A stretch of 35,998 nt of DNA from a virus: positions 1 to 35,998 of IMG/VR virus record IMGVR_UViG_3300043446_000798; one strand, given 5' to 3'. A model generated the notes under the pieces. It was not told the origin of the DNA, ran no database searches, and saw nothing but the letters and a program-made list of their open reading frames with translations. A program made the translations under genes and the position numbers. Position 1 is the first letter of the stretch. Each line of letters starts with the position of its first letter. Below are positions 12,005 to 19,127 of the stretch, piece after piece.

Positions 12005-14308
12005 TTATTTGACCAGCCGAACAGCTGCAGGCGCGGGCACGTCCTCCGCCATGCGGCGCAGTTCTGCTTTCGACAGGGTTGCCAGCTCTGGCGCGCAGTA
12101 AATCTGCTTTTTGGTGGTCAGCTCGCGTGTGGCGACACGCCCCATATCGACCCAGCCGGCCTCGGCCAGCGCGTGCAGCAATGCTACTTGCGGCACTTTC
12201 ACGCCTGAAGGCGCCGCGCCCGCTAGTCGGTCGCAGAGTGCGAAAAAGGGTGACGCAATCACGCCGGCGGCGAACTCACCTAGCCGGCCGGTAATCTGCT
12301 CGATCAGGTACGATTCGGCCGTGCTGCGGCCCTGGTCGATCATGATGGCCTTTGCTTCCGTCATCGGTGGAGCCGCTGAAGGATTGAAGGCCGACACATC
12401 ACGCTGGTGCAGCCACGATGCGATCGCCTCGAACCCGCCATTGTGATACCAGCGCCACAGGCGCGACGCGTCTGCTTCGGGCAGGCGGCCGGCTTCCGCC
12501 CAAAGGCAGAACCAGCGGCGGTCGTTCGATGGGATCGAGATCGCTGCGCGCTCGTTACTGAAGGCCACGACGAACACGCGGTTCAAGGCCATGTAGGGGT
12601 GCAAGCCCTTGCGGTTGACCTGCAACAGCTCAGGCGGCGCTGCAATGATGGGCTTTAAGGCGTTTTCAAGCGCTCGTCGGTCGCGTGCCTCGCTCTGGCG
12701 CAGCTCGGCGATTTCCATCACCTCGCATTCCAGCGCGTAGCCCCATTGGCTATTTAGGTCTTCGTTCTTGACCAGGCTGCAGTTCTGCTTAGTCAACCCG
12801 CCGATGGCCCAGAAAAACGGTGCGAGCATCGTGTCCTTGCCCGATCCTGGGTGGCCGCCGACTAGGATAGCGTGGTTGATCTTCTTGTCCGGGTGCTGCA
12901 CCTTGAAGGCGAGCGCGTTCAAGAAATGCTCACGCTCGAAGTCGGTCGGGATCATGCGCATGACGTGGTCCAGCCACGGTGTCACGTCGCCTGGGACGCC
13001 TGCAGGCCGGGCGTCGCGCCAGCGGTTGCCGTATTGGTGGCCGTTGCGGTGAACGATAATATCGTCGCCCGCGGCATACGTTATGCCGACCAGCGCATAA
13101 GCATCCTTCGATTCGCGGTTCTCGTCGAAACACGTAGCCGCCTCAATTTTGGCGCCGTTATGTATGGACCTGCAGGGGATATGCCGGAAAAGTGCGTTAA
13201 AAGTAGATCGAGAAATTTCCCGACGGTCGCGCATATCAAAATAGCTTTCATCCTCTTGTACATACGCAAACCTCTTGTACCAGTCTTCCTTCTGCCCGCG
13301 CGCGTTCTGGCGCTGCTCGTCCTTGGCGGCCATATCCTGTACGATCTGCGCAGCTGTGTCTTCGAATATGCCAGCGCCGGGGATTTTCGACAAGGCGGTC
13401 GTCATCACTGCAGCCAGTAATTCCTCACGCGGGCCGGGCGAGTGTTTCGGGCCACCATTGGCTGCAACCCACTCCAAAAAGGCAGCCGAGCCGAGTTCAA
13501 TGCAGTGCGAGTGCAGGCAGCAGTACGCCCGGTTCGCCGGGTGGTAGCGCCCTTCCGGGTTGCCGTCGGTATGTTCGGCATGGTTCGGGCAGATGACGCC
13601 AGCCCAGCCTTCAGGGTTCGGATGCCGCAGGAACAGCCCCTGCTCGGAGAGCCACGCCATGACGTCGTCGCTGCCGTCATCCTGCAGCCGGATCGGCACC
13701 GGTCCAAGACCGACACCGGCGACCGGCGTCACATCGAGCGCTGCGCAGATTTGATCCAGCGTGTACTCTCGCTCTGGGTTAAAGCGTGCCAGCTGCGCCT
13801 TGAAGCTCTCGCGGCCGGGTTTCAAGTTAACCGAGCTAGGCAGTCGGAAGTTGCGCACCGGGTTGCAGGCGCCAGGGTCCGTGTAGCCGGCGTCCGCAAT
13901 CGCGCGGATGGCGGCTGCGAAGTCGGCTTTGGTCGGCTGCTCTGAGAATGCGTAGCCCCATTGGAACGAGCCGGGCGACGTCTCCATGATCCATGTAGGT
14001 TCTAGCGGTGGTGTCTTCGATTTGGTGCCGATGTCATCTAACATCATGACCAAGATGTACTCGCAATTAGCGGCTGACGCGCTGGGGCGCCCATCCTTGA
14101 AGCGGTCTTTGATGAAGGATGCCGTGTTGCCGTACCAACTCTCGCCGTCTTTGCGCTTGTGTGTGGGCAGGTAGGCGGGCCATGTGCACTTGACGGCGCC
14201 GTCCGCGTGGAACTGTAGCTTGCCGTCGGATAGGATAGGTTTTTGACGAACGATTAAGGCTGTTTCGCCCTCGGGCGCGAGATTCTGTATATAATCAAGG
14301 AATTCCAA
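12005..14308 (-). CDS. Primase-helicase (AEP-type primase plus SF3/DUF5906-like helicase)
   Basis: A 767-residue replication protein expected to unwind DNA and prime synthesis. The N-terminal AEP/RepB-like primase has VMMLDDIG (D91/D92), METSPGSFQWGYAF (109-121) and NPVRNFRLPSSVNLKPG (149-165). A zinc-like site follows (CPNH at 240, CCLHSHC at 263-269). The helicase part shows Walker A GGHPGSGKDT (484-493), then MEIAELRQSEARDR and a sensor/Arg-finger region with SNDRRWF, as in NrS-1 and D5-type helicases. The start is TTG at 14308 with GGAG six bases upstream; no ATG exists nearby in frame. It is the last gene of the leftward replication operon. It is the likely initiator candidate for the iteron region. 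Confidence 0.88.
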   Translation of the reverse strand: MEFLDYIQNLAPEGETALIVRQKPILSDGKLQFHADGAVKCTWPAYLPTHKRKDGESWYGNTASFIKDRFKDGRPSASAANCEYILVMMLDDIGTKSKTPPLEPTWIMETSPGSFQWGYAFSEQPTKADFAAAIRAIADAGYTDPGACNPVRNFRLPSSVNLKPGRESFKAQLARFNPEREYTLDQICAALDVTPVAGVGLGPVPIRLQDDGSDDVMAWLSEQGLFLRHPNPEGWAGVICPNHAEHTDGNPEGRYHPANRAYCCLHSHCIELGSAAFLEWVAANGGPKHSPGPREELLAAVMTTALSKIPGAGIFEDTAAQIVQDMAAKDEQRQNARGQKEDWYKRFAYVQEDESYFDMRDRREISRSTFNALFRHIPCRSIHNGAKIEAATCFDENRESKDAYALVGITYAAGDDIIVHRNGHQYGNRWRDARPAGVPGDVTPWLDHVMRMIPTDFEREHFLNALAFKVQHPDKKINHAILVGGHPGSGKDTMLAPFFWAIGGLTKQNCSLVKNEDLNSQWGYALECEVMEIAELRQSEARDRRALENALKPIIAAPPELLQVNRKGLHPYMALNRVFVVAFSNERAAISIPSNDRRWFCLWAEAGRLPEADASRLWRWYHNGGFEAIASWLHQRDVSAFNPSAAPPMTEAKAIMIDQGRSTAESYLIEQITGRLGEFAAGVIASPFFALCDRLAGAAPSGVKVPQVALLHALAEAGWVDMGRVATRELTTKKQIYCAPELATLSKAELRRMAEDVPAPAAVRLVK

Positions 14309-14330
14309 CGTAGTCTCCGGTAGTTGAAAG

Positions 14331-14355
14331 AGCCGCCCTGCCAGGCGGCTTTTTT
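14331..14355 (+). terminator. Rightward-facing intrinsic terminator inside a leftward operon
   Basis: AGCCGCC (14331-14337), loop CTGCCA, GGCGGCT (14344-14350), then TTTTTT and ATTTT. The T-run is on the + strand, so it stops rightward (antisense) transcription. Leftward the tail is only CTCTTTC, a weak terminator. It lies between the homing endonuclease stop and the primase-helicase ribosome site. Confidence 0.6.
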
Positions 14356-14845
14356 ATTTTATGGCGCTTAACAAGCGTGTTTCGGCAGCGTGCCGTGCAG
14401 CAATCGCAGCCGACATGTCATCGAACAAGCCTAGATTAAAGTTTTTGTAGCCTACTTTGATGCGCGCGTTCCACTTCTTGCGATCTGCGCGCCATGTGAC
14501 GCCCGACACCCCACTTTTACTGCCGGATCGAACCGGTATATTGTGCATGTTCGTCGATTGGTCTGCAAGCCGCAAATTGCTCATTCGGTTGTCGTTTTTA
14601 ATGCGGTTTATATGATCTAAACCTTTTGCGGGCCATTCACCATACGTGTAAAGCCAGGCTAAACGATGCGCTTTATATAGCACGGTGTCCAGCCGAATAA
14701 CGATATACCCGTAGCCGTCTCTGGCCCCGGCAGCTGCGCCTTGTTGCGCGCGAGGATGGCTGACTTTCCACGTAAACACGCCAGTGTCAGGTGCATAATG
14801 CAGTAATTCCTTCAACCGTTTTTGCGTAATCACCGCGCCCTCCAT
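14354..14845 (-). CDS. HNH homing endonuclease with AP2 DNA-binding domain
   Basis: A 163-residue selfish nuclease. The HNH_3 core runs from about residue 57: AHRLAWLYTYGEWP (H60), LDHINRIKNDNR (D77, H78, N80) and NLR at 90-92. The C-terminus is an AP2 domain (SGVSGVTWRADRKKWNARI, YKNFNLGLFD). This is a standard H-N-H plus AP2 phage homing enzyme. It is free-standing between the DNA polymerase stop (4-base gap) and primase-helicase, and does not interrupt either gene. The neighbouring polymerase gene is the likely homing target region. The antisense-facing terminator at its 3' side may have come with it. Confidence 0.9.
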   Translation of the reverse strand: MEGAVITQKRLKELLHYAPDTGVFTWKVSHPRAQQGAAAGARDGYGYIVIRLDTVLYKAHRLAWLYTYGEWPAKGLDHINRIKNDNRMSNLRLADQSTNMHNIPVRSGSKSGVSGVTWRADRKKWNARIKVGYKNFNLGLFDDMSAAIAARHAAETRLLSAIK

Positions 14846-14849
14846 AAAG

Positions 14850-16814
14850 TTACTTGCCGTAGCGTAACATTATACTGCCTTCGGCAGCAAGCGGCAATCC
14901 TTCGGCCCATGCAGGTGCGGTCGTCATTATTTCGTGCATGCGGGCGCTGACGCGATCGGCATCCGCTTCGTCGCACTCTACGACCGCCTCATCATGAACG
15001 TGGGCTACGGCTGCAAACCCTTCACGGTCTAATGTGCGTAATGTCTCGCGCAACAAGTCGTGCGCTGCTGCCTGGGTTATATTTTCTGTCGCCAAACCGC
15101 GCCACAAACGGGCGCGTGGCCATTCCTTCGCATCAGCTGCCGGCTTCCAAGCTGCTTTAACGTAAGTGATCTCGTCTCCCTCGAACCGGGCGAATGGGTA
15201 GCACAGGATGCGACCCGACGGTAGCGCGTACCAAAGATGCTGGCCTTGGAACAGGTACGTCACCCGCCCAGCGGTGAACTCCCGCCCAGGGTTGCGTAGC
15301 GCCCGCGTGTATGCCTCTTCGAGCTTGGCCCAGTAGCGCACCGCCCATGCGTTCGCGCGGCGCCAGGCGTCCACAATGCGGCGGGAATCGGACTCTGGCA
15401 TAACGATGCCGTAGTTGCGACCCATCGCGGAAAAGGCACCCACAGACCCCCCAAATCCTAAACTGAGGATTGCGACTTTCCCTATCTGGCGTTGCTCTTT
15501 TGATACTGTTTCTTCATTGATGCGGTAAATACCTGCGGCTTCACGCTTATAGATGTCGCGACCTTCGCGGAAGACTTGTAGCACCTCCTCAGCCTGTGGA
15601 TCGGCTGACGCCCACGGAGTCATTCTTGCTTCGATAGCCGACCAATCGTAACCGACAAATACTTTTCCTGGCGCTGGTATTAGTGCGGGCCTGAGCATTC
15701 CCCGGAGAACATCCGTAACGCGTTTTCCAAATCTTGGTGTGATGCTGTGGCCTCTGACCATAGAGTGGCGTATTGCTTCCGGATCTTCGGCGCATTTTCG
15801 TGACATATTGTGTAATTGAGCGCCATAGCTTGAAGCACGTCCGGTGGCAGATCCTCCTGCAAATACGAAAGCACCTCGTACTCGTTGATCGTCTTCGTCT
15901 GCCAGGCTCGCAAGGCGGCTGAACTTCGCAACCGACGACGCCCAGAGGTCATCTGCGCATTGAATGACGTCCGCAACAGTGGTCGGAATCTCATCAGGGT
16001 TCTCCTCGGCAAAAGCCAGCAAATTAGCGCGTACAGACTTGTCGATACTGTACTTTAGTTCGCCGTCCTTGTACGTCTCCATCATCTTTAACGCCTGCGG
16101 TCCGACGCGGGCCATGACCCACGACTTCATGCGCGGACTGCGAACAGACGCGATCTCGCCTTCGGTCAAGTCGGCCACCAGCGTCTCGATCTCTTCGAGT
16201 TCGACCGACGCGTAACGAATGGCGGCCTGCGCAAGTGGCAGGTCGAGCAGCACGCCACGGTCGTTGATGCGCTCGTTGGTGTGGTAGTCGGCCAGCTCCT
16301 GCTCGGACAGCGGGCGCATGGCCTTGGAGATTGCGCGCATGGCTCTGACGTCCTGCTCGCAGTAGCGGATCATCTCGGCCATTAACTCTGGCGAATTGTT
16401 AAACGATCCATCAGCGCGAGGGATGGAAAGTAGTCGGATAAGCTGTCCACCTCGGTGGTCTTTTCGCATGACGCTGGAGATGGCGCGTCCGACGTCTTCG
16501 AGAGATCCAGGCAGGCAGTTAGCACGCGCTTGTGCCGCTGTGCAATAGAACTGCGTGAGATCAAAATTAACTTGTAGGACGTACCAGAATATAAGGCGCT
16601 CGAACGCAGCGTTATGAGCGTAGATTCGCCCCTTGTGATGCCGAACCGCGTCAGGGAACGGCTGGTCGGGAGTCCAGGTGATAACTTCATCGTCGTCAAA
16701 CGCGTAGGACATACAAAGTACATCGGTGGTTCCATCTTGGGCATAGTTATAGACTCCCCGTGAGGATAGGTCGCACTTGGACCTCGTTTCGAAATCAATC
16801 CAGAGTATTGTCAT
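14850..16814 (-). CDS. Family A DNA polymerase with 3'-5' exonuclease
   Basis: A 654-residue replicative polymerase. Exo I: WIDFET (D7, E9); Exo II: YAHNAAFE (65-72); Exo III: YCEQD (151-155), so proofreading residues are complete. Polymerase motif A is VGYDWSAIEAR (387-397), motif B RQIGKVAILSLGFGG (442-456), motif C AHVHDEAV (D608, E609). The length and exo-pol order fit the short phage/prophage Pol I group found with DUF2800 and VRR-NUC nucleases. The N-terminus MTILWIDFETRS fixes the start. There is no Shine-Dalgarno before this ATG; instead a large hairpin (16824-16896) precedes it, hinting at translational control. It acts with the primase-helicase two genes downstream. Confidence 0.95.
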   Translation of the reverse strand: MTILWIDFETRSKCDLSSRGVYNYAQDGTTDVLCMSYAFDDDEVITWTPDQPFPDAVRHHKGRIYAHNAAFERLIFWYVLQVNFDLTQFYCTAAQARANCLPGSLEDVGRAISSVMRKDHRGGQLIRLLSIPRADGSFNNSPELMAEMIRYCEQDVRAMRAISKAMRPLSEQELADYHTNERINDRGVLLDLPLAQAAIRYASVELEEIETLVADLTEGEIASVRSPRMKSWVMARVGPQALKMMETYKDGELKYSIDKSVRANLLAFAEENPDEIPTTVADVIQCADDLWASSVAKFSRLASLADEDDQRVRGAFVFAGGSATGRASSYGAQLHNMSRKCAEDPEAIRHSMVRGHSITPRFGKRVTDVLRGMLRPALIPAPGKVFVGYDWSAIEARMTPWASADPQAEEVLQVFREGRDIYKREAAGIYRINEETVSKEQRQIGKVAILSLGFGGSVGAFSAMGRNYGIVMPESDSRRIVDAWRRANAWAVRYWAKLEEAYTRALRNPGREFTAGRVTYLFQGQHLWYALPSGRILCYPFARFEGDEITYVKAAWKPAADAKEWPRARLWRGLATENITQAAAHDLLRETLRTLDREGFAAVAHVHDEAVVECDEADADRVSARMHEIMTTAPAWAEGLPLAAEGSIMLRYGK

Positions 16815-16823
16815 GGTAGAGGG

Positions 16824-16896
16824 TGACCCCTGTCATCTTGCCAGCATCAGGCCGAACCGACCAAGGAAGAACCTGATGATTAGATGACCGGGGTCA
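16824..16896 (-). other. Large two-stem hairpin in the DNA polymerase leader
   Basis: Outer arms of 15 bases, 16824-16838 (TGACCCCTGTCATCT) and 16882-16896 (AGATGACCGGGGTCA), pair with one mismatch. Inside, CATCAGG (16845-16851) pairs perfectly with CCTGATG (16872-16878) around a 20-base loop. The structure ends 10 bases before the polymerase ATG and holds the only purine-rich stretch (AGGGG) that could help ribosomes bind. It could be a protein-binding or attenuating RNA element, or a single-strand initiation site in DNA. Confidence 0.7.
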
Positions 16897-16968
16897 TAGA
16901 AAAGGTGGGGTACTCGCTGCGTCTGGTTCTGTCTCGTCGTCAGTGGTGAATTCTGACTTCCCCAGCAT
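16894..16968 (-). CDS. Possible 24-codon leader ORF before DNA polymerase
   Basis: ATG at 16968 preceded by GGGGGAAAGCGG; the peptide begins MLGKSEFTTDDETEPDAAS and ends PPFL. It is acidic and soluble, not membrane-like. Its stop codon falls in the first bases of the large hairpin, the arrangement of a leader peptide whose translating ribosome would open or block a downstream structure. Support is only the ribosome site and position. A second overlapping 50-codon frame from 16978 is possible too but has no ribosome site. Confidence 0.3.
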   Translation of the reverse strand: MLGKSEFTTDDETEPDAASTPPFL

Positions 16969-16987
16969 CCGCTTTCCCCCATGCTAC

Positions 16988-17614
16988 TTAGCCGCGACGG
17001 CGGCGGGCAGGTGCGGCTTCGGCTTCAGCAGTCTCTTCGGCTGCGTCGGTCGATTTGCCATCCATGCTGATCCACTCAACGATCTCAAAGACCGGTGTGT
17101 AGATCTTGCCGTACGACTTGTGCTGATAGTGGTCTTTTTTGAGACGCACGACCGGCACGGGCTTGCTTTGATCGGCTTCGACTTGTGCAGCAATCGCAAC
17201 GCCCAGCTGCTGGACCGCGCGCTTACCACCCACAGACGTGACGGTGTAGCGCACCTCCAAGTCCTTGTCCTGACCGTTAAGGCATTTCAGCCCCATTCCA
17301 ACCTGCACTTCCCAGCCCTTCTTCGCATCAGGCGGCGCAACGCCGACTTCAGGACGTGGCTCAGTCACTGGCACCATTGTTTCGGCCAGCACTTCACCTT
17401 CACCCCATGCGATAAAGCCGTGAACGAACGACATAGGATTGACTGCCCATGTGGTGCCGTCTTCGACTTCGGTTTGGTTCGCACCGTAGACCCAGTGGCC
17501 ACCCTTGTCCATCTTCAGAATGACGGAGCCAACAGCGCCGACATCTTTTTCCAATGAACGAAGCGCAGTAGTGAGCGCGGATACGTTTGGCAGGTTTGCT
17601 ATAGCGAATGACAT
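16988..17614 (-). CDS. Conserved replication-operon protein, possibly single-strand DNA-binding
   Basis: A 208-residue protein of a family regularly found between Cas4-like nuclease and DNA polymerase in phages of this type (often labelled hypothetical or DUF2815-like). Blocks seen: MDKGGHWVYGANQTEVEDGT, WAVNPMSFVHGFIAWGEGE, VGMGLKCLNGQDKDLEVRYT, SVGGKRAVQQLG, and YGKIYTPVFEIVEW. It looks like a beta-rich core followed by an acidic Glu/Ala linker and a basic RRRRG tail. Beta barrel plus charged tail and the operon position suggest ssDNA binding in replication, but I cannot show it. ATG at 17614 has AAGGAAACTACA before it. Confidence 0.8.
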   Translation of the reverse strand: MSFAIANLPNVSALTTALRSLEKDVGAVGSVILKMDKGGHWVYGANQTEVEDGTTWAVNPMSFVHGFIAWGEGEVLAETMVPVTEPRPEVGVAPPDAKKGWEVQVGMGLKCLNGQDKDLEVRYTVTSVGGKRAVQQLGVAIAAQVEADQSKPVPVVRLKKDHYQHKSYGKIYTPVFEIVEWISMDGKSTDAAEETAEAEAAPARRRRG

Positions 17615-17629
17615 TGTAGTTTCCTTTAC

Positions 17630-18748
17630 TTAAAGTTTAGAGAGGGCCGCAGACAACTGCTTCCCGATTTGCAACACCGCTGGCCGCGCATCATCATCCG
17701 TGGCCAACGTACTACCCGACGAAATCGATACAACCAAATCCGCCGGTAATTCTATTTTAATCTTTTTTAATAGCTTCTCTGCCTGCGCAGGCGAAATAAC
17801 TTCGAGTTCTTTGTACGGCTCAACAAGCGACTTCAATAGAAACGCTTTCGCTTTCTCCTCATCCACCCACTGGCGTGTGCCGCGTTTGGCAACCAGTTTG
17901 TAACCTGGCACCGGGTGTCCGTTTTCAAGCATCTGGAACGCGAGCGCTCGCAGGTTCTTAACGTAATCCTCCAGCATATCAGCCTGCTGCAGCTGCATGG
18001 CAATCTGCTCTGCTGGCAATGCAGCCAGTTGCACTTTCAATGCACGCTCAGCAGCGCCTGTCATCTCAGGACAGATCGGCTTAGCCGTGCACCAGCGGCA
18101 ATGGTCGCCGGTTTGCATCGTTGGGTTTGGCCATGATGACTCACGTACAGCGCGCGCGAGTTCAACTTCGAACTGCTTCACGCGCTCGGGTGTCGTCACC
18201 CAGCGACGCATCGCTGGTGGTTGCACGATGATGCACTCGATCTCTTCTACACCTTCGAAGATCCATTGGGCTGCGGGGGTTCGCATTGCCGCAGCTGCGT
18301 AAAATAGTAGCTGAGGGTTTTCCACAGCATCCACAGATACACCATCGCCAAATTTCCAATCCAGAACGATTGCGCGTTTACCTTTACGCCCAAGTAAGTC
18401 AGTGCTACCAAAGACACCAGGCAGAAAATCGCCAAAGCCAACTCGGGTTTCAACCATGTACTCCATGGTCTTTTCGGGATCGACTTCATCGAGTAGCGCG
18501 AGAGCGGGAATAATCTTTTCATCGAGTAGCTCCGGTGTGAGTGTCTGATCTTTGTACTGAGCGCCCAAGCACTGCGCGGGTTTCTTGTCGAACTCAAGCA
18601 GTTCGGCGATGACGTTGTGCAGAAGAGTGCCGCGTGCTGCGTGTTCGGACTCGGCTTGTGGTGGCATCTGTTGCACGAGCTTAACCGATGCCGGGCAGTT
18701 GATGACGCGCTTGGAGGTAGAGCCGCCGACGATATTGGAATGGTTCAC
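17630..18748 (-). CDS. Cas4/RecB-like nuclease (DUF2800) with predicted Fe-S cluster
   Basis: 372 residues from a GTG at 18748, preferred because GGAGGT lies just before it and the family N-terminus (NHSNIVGGSTSKRVINCPAS) begins there; the longer TTG frame would start inside the promoter. It is a PD-(D/E)XK exonuclease: RGTLLH (H44), FGSTDLLG (D117), IVLDWKFG (D130, K132) and NPQLLFYA (Q-containing motif). One N-terminal Cys (C18) plus CRWCTAKPIC (C217, C220, C226) reproduce the four-Cys iron-sulphur clasp of AddB/Cas4 nucleases. First gene of the leftward replication operon; it likely processes DNA ends in replication or recombination. Confidence 0.88.
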   Translation of the reverse strand: MNHSNIVGGSTSKRVINCPASVKLVQQMPPQAESEHAARGTLLHNVIAELLEFDKKPAQCLGAQYKDQTLTPELLDEKIIPALALLDEVDPEKTMEYMVETRVGFGDFLPGVFGSTDLLGRKGKRAIVLDWKFGDGVSVDAVENPQLLFYAAAAMRTPAAQWIFEGVEEIECIIVQPPAMRRWVTTPERVKQFEVELARAVRESSWPNPTMQTGDHCRWCTAKPICPEMTGAAERALKVQLAALPAEQIAMQLQQADMLEDYVKNLRALAFQMLENGHPVPGYKLVAKRGTRQWVDEEKAKAFLLKSLVEPYKELEVISPAQAEKLLKKIKIELPADLVVSISSGSTLATDDDARPAVLQIGKQLSAALSKL

Positions 18749-18776
18749 TGTACCTCCGTGTAGTGTTTGAGCCTCG

Positions 18777-18805
18777 ACTATGCCCGGTAAAATAATCCTT
18801 GTCAA
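18777..18805 (-). promoter_or_regulatory. Leftward replication promoter
   Basis: Perfect TTGACA (18805-18800), 17-base spacer, CATAGT (18782-18777). The predicted start is near 18770, about 22 bases before the GTG of the DUF2800 gene. Its -35 box overlaps that of the rightward promoter. Confidence 0.75.
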
Positions 18806-18827
18806 ATACTTTTTGATGCCTTATATT
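18799..18827 (+). promoter_or_regulatory. Rightward promoter giving a probable leaderless mRNA
   Basis: TTGTCA (18799-18804), 17-base spacer, TATATT (18822-18827). With the usual 6-7 bases to the start site, transcription begins at about 18834, which is the A of the VRR-NUC ATG. No Shine-Dalgarno precedes that ATG, in agreement. Confidence 0.72.
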
Positions 18828-18833
18828 TCGGCC

Positions 18834-19127
18834 ATGCGTGAATCTGAGATTGAGAAACATTTTGTCTGGACAGTCGAGCGGCTGGGCGGTCTGACGTACA
18901 AGTTCAAATCAGTTAACCAGCGCGGAGTGAGTGACCGCATCGCTTGTCTGCCTGATGGATTCACGTGGTTTGTCGAATTGAAACGCCCCGGCGGCAAATT
19001 GTCGGAACTACAAAAACTATTTAGGCAAGACATGCTGGCGCTAAACCAGAACTATGCGTGCCTGTGGACGAAGGAGCAAATTGATGAGTGGGTTAACACT
19101 CAGGCCGTACCAAGACGAAGCGGCTGA
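18834..19127 (+). CDS. VRR-NUC domain nuclease
   Basis: 97 residues from MRESEIEKHFVW at 18834. An upstream in-frame ATG at 18780 would lie before the promoter and is rejected. The single domain is the PD-(D/E)XK VRR-NUC nuclease: RGVSDRIACLPDG (D34), WFVELKRPGG (E48, K50) and LSELQKLFRQ (Q60). Family members cut Holliday junction-like or flap DNA, and the phage forms typically work with the SNF2 helicase encoded next. The last 44 bases overlap that helicase gene. The start has no ribosome site but coincides with the predicted transcription start. Confidence 0.9.
   Translation: MRESEIEKHFVWTVERLGGLTYKFKSVNQRGVSDRIACLPDGFTWFVELKRPGGKLSELQKLFRQDMLALNQNYACLWTKEQIDEWVNTQAVPRRSG

Noticed and set aside
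18749-18805. TTG start at 18805 for the DUF2800 gene
   Set aside because: It would lie within the leftward promoter; the GTG at 18748 has GGAGGT and fits the family start.
18780-18833. Upstream ATG (18780) for the VRR-NUC gene
   Set aside because: It lies upstream of the predicted promoter -35 box, has no ribosome site, and the family N-terminus begins at 18834.
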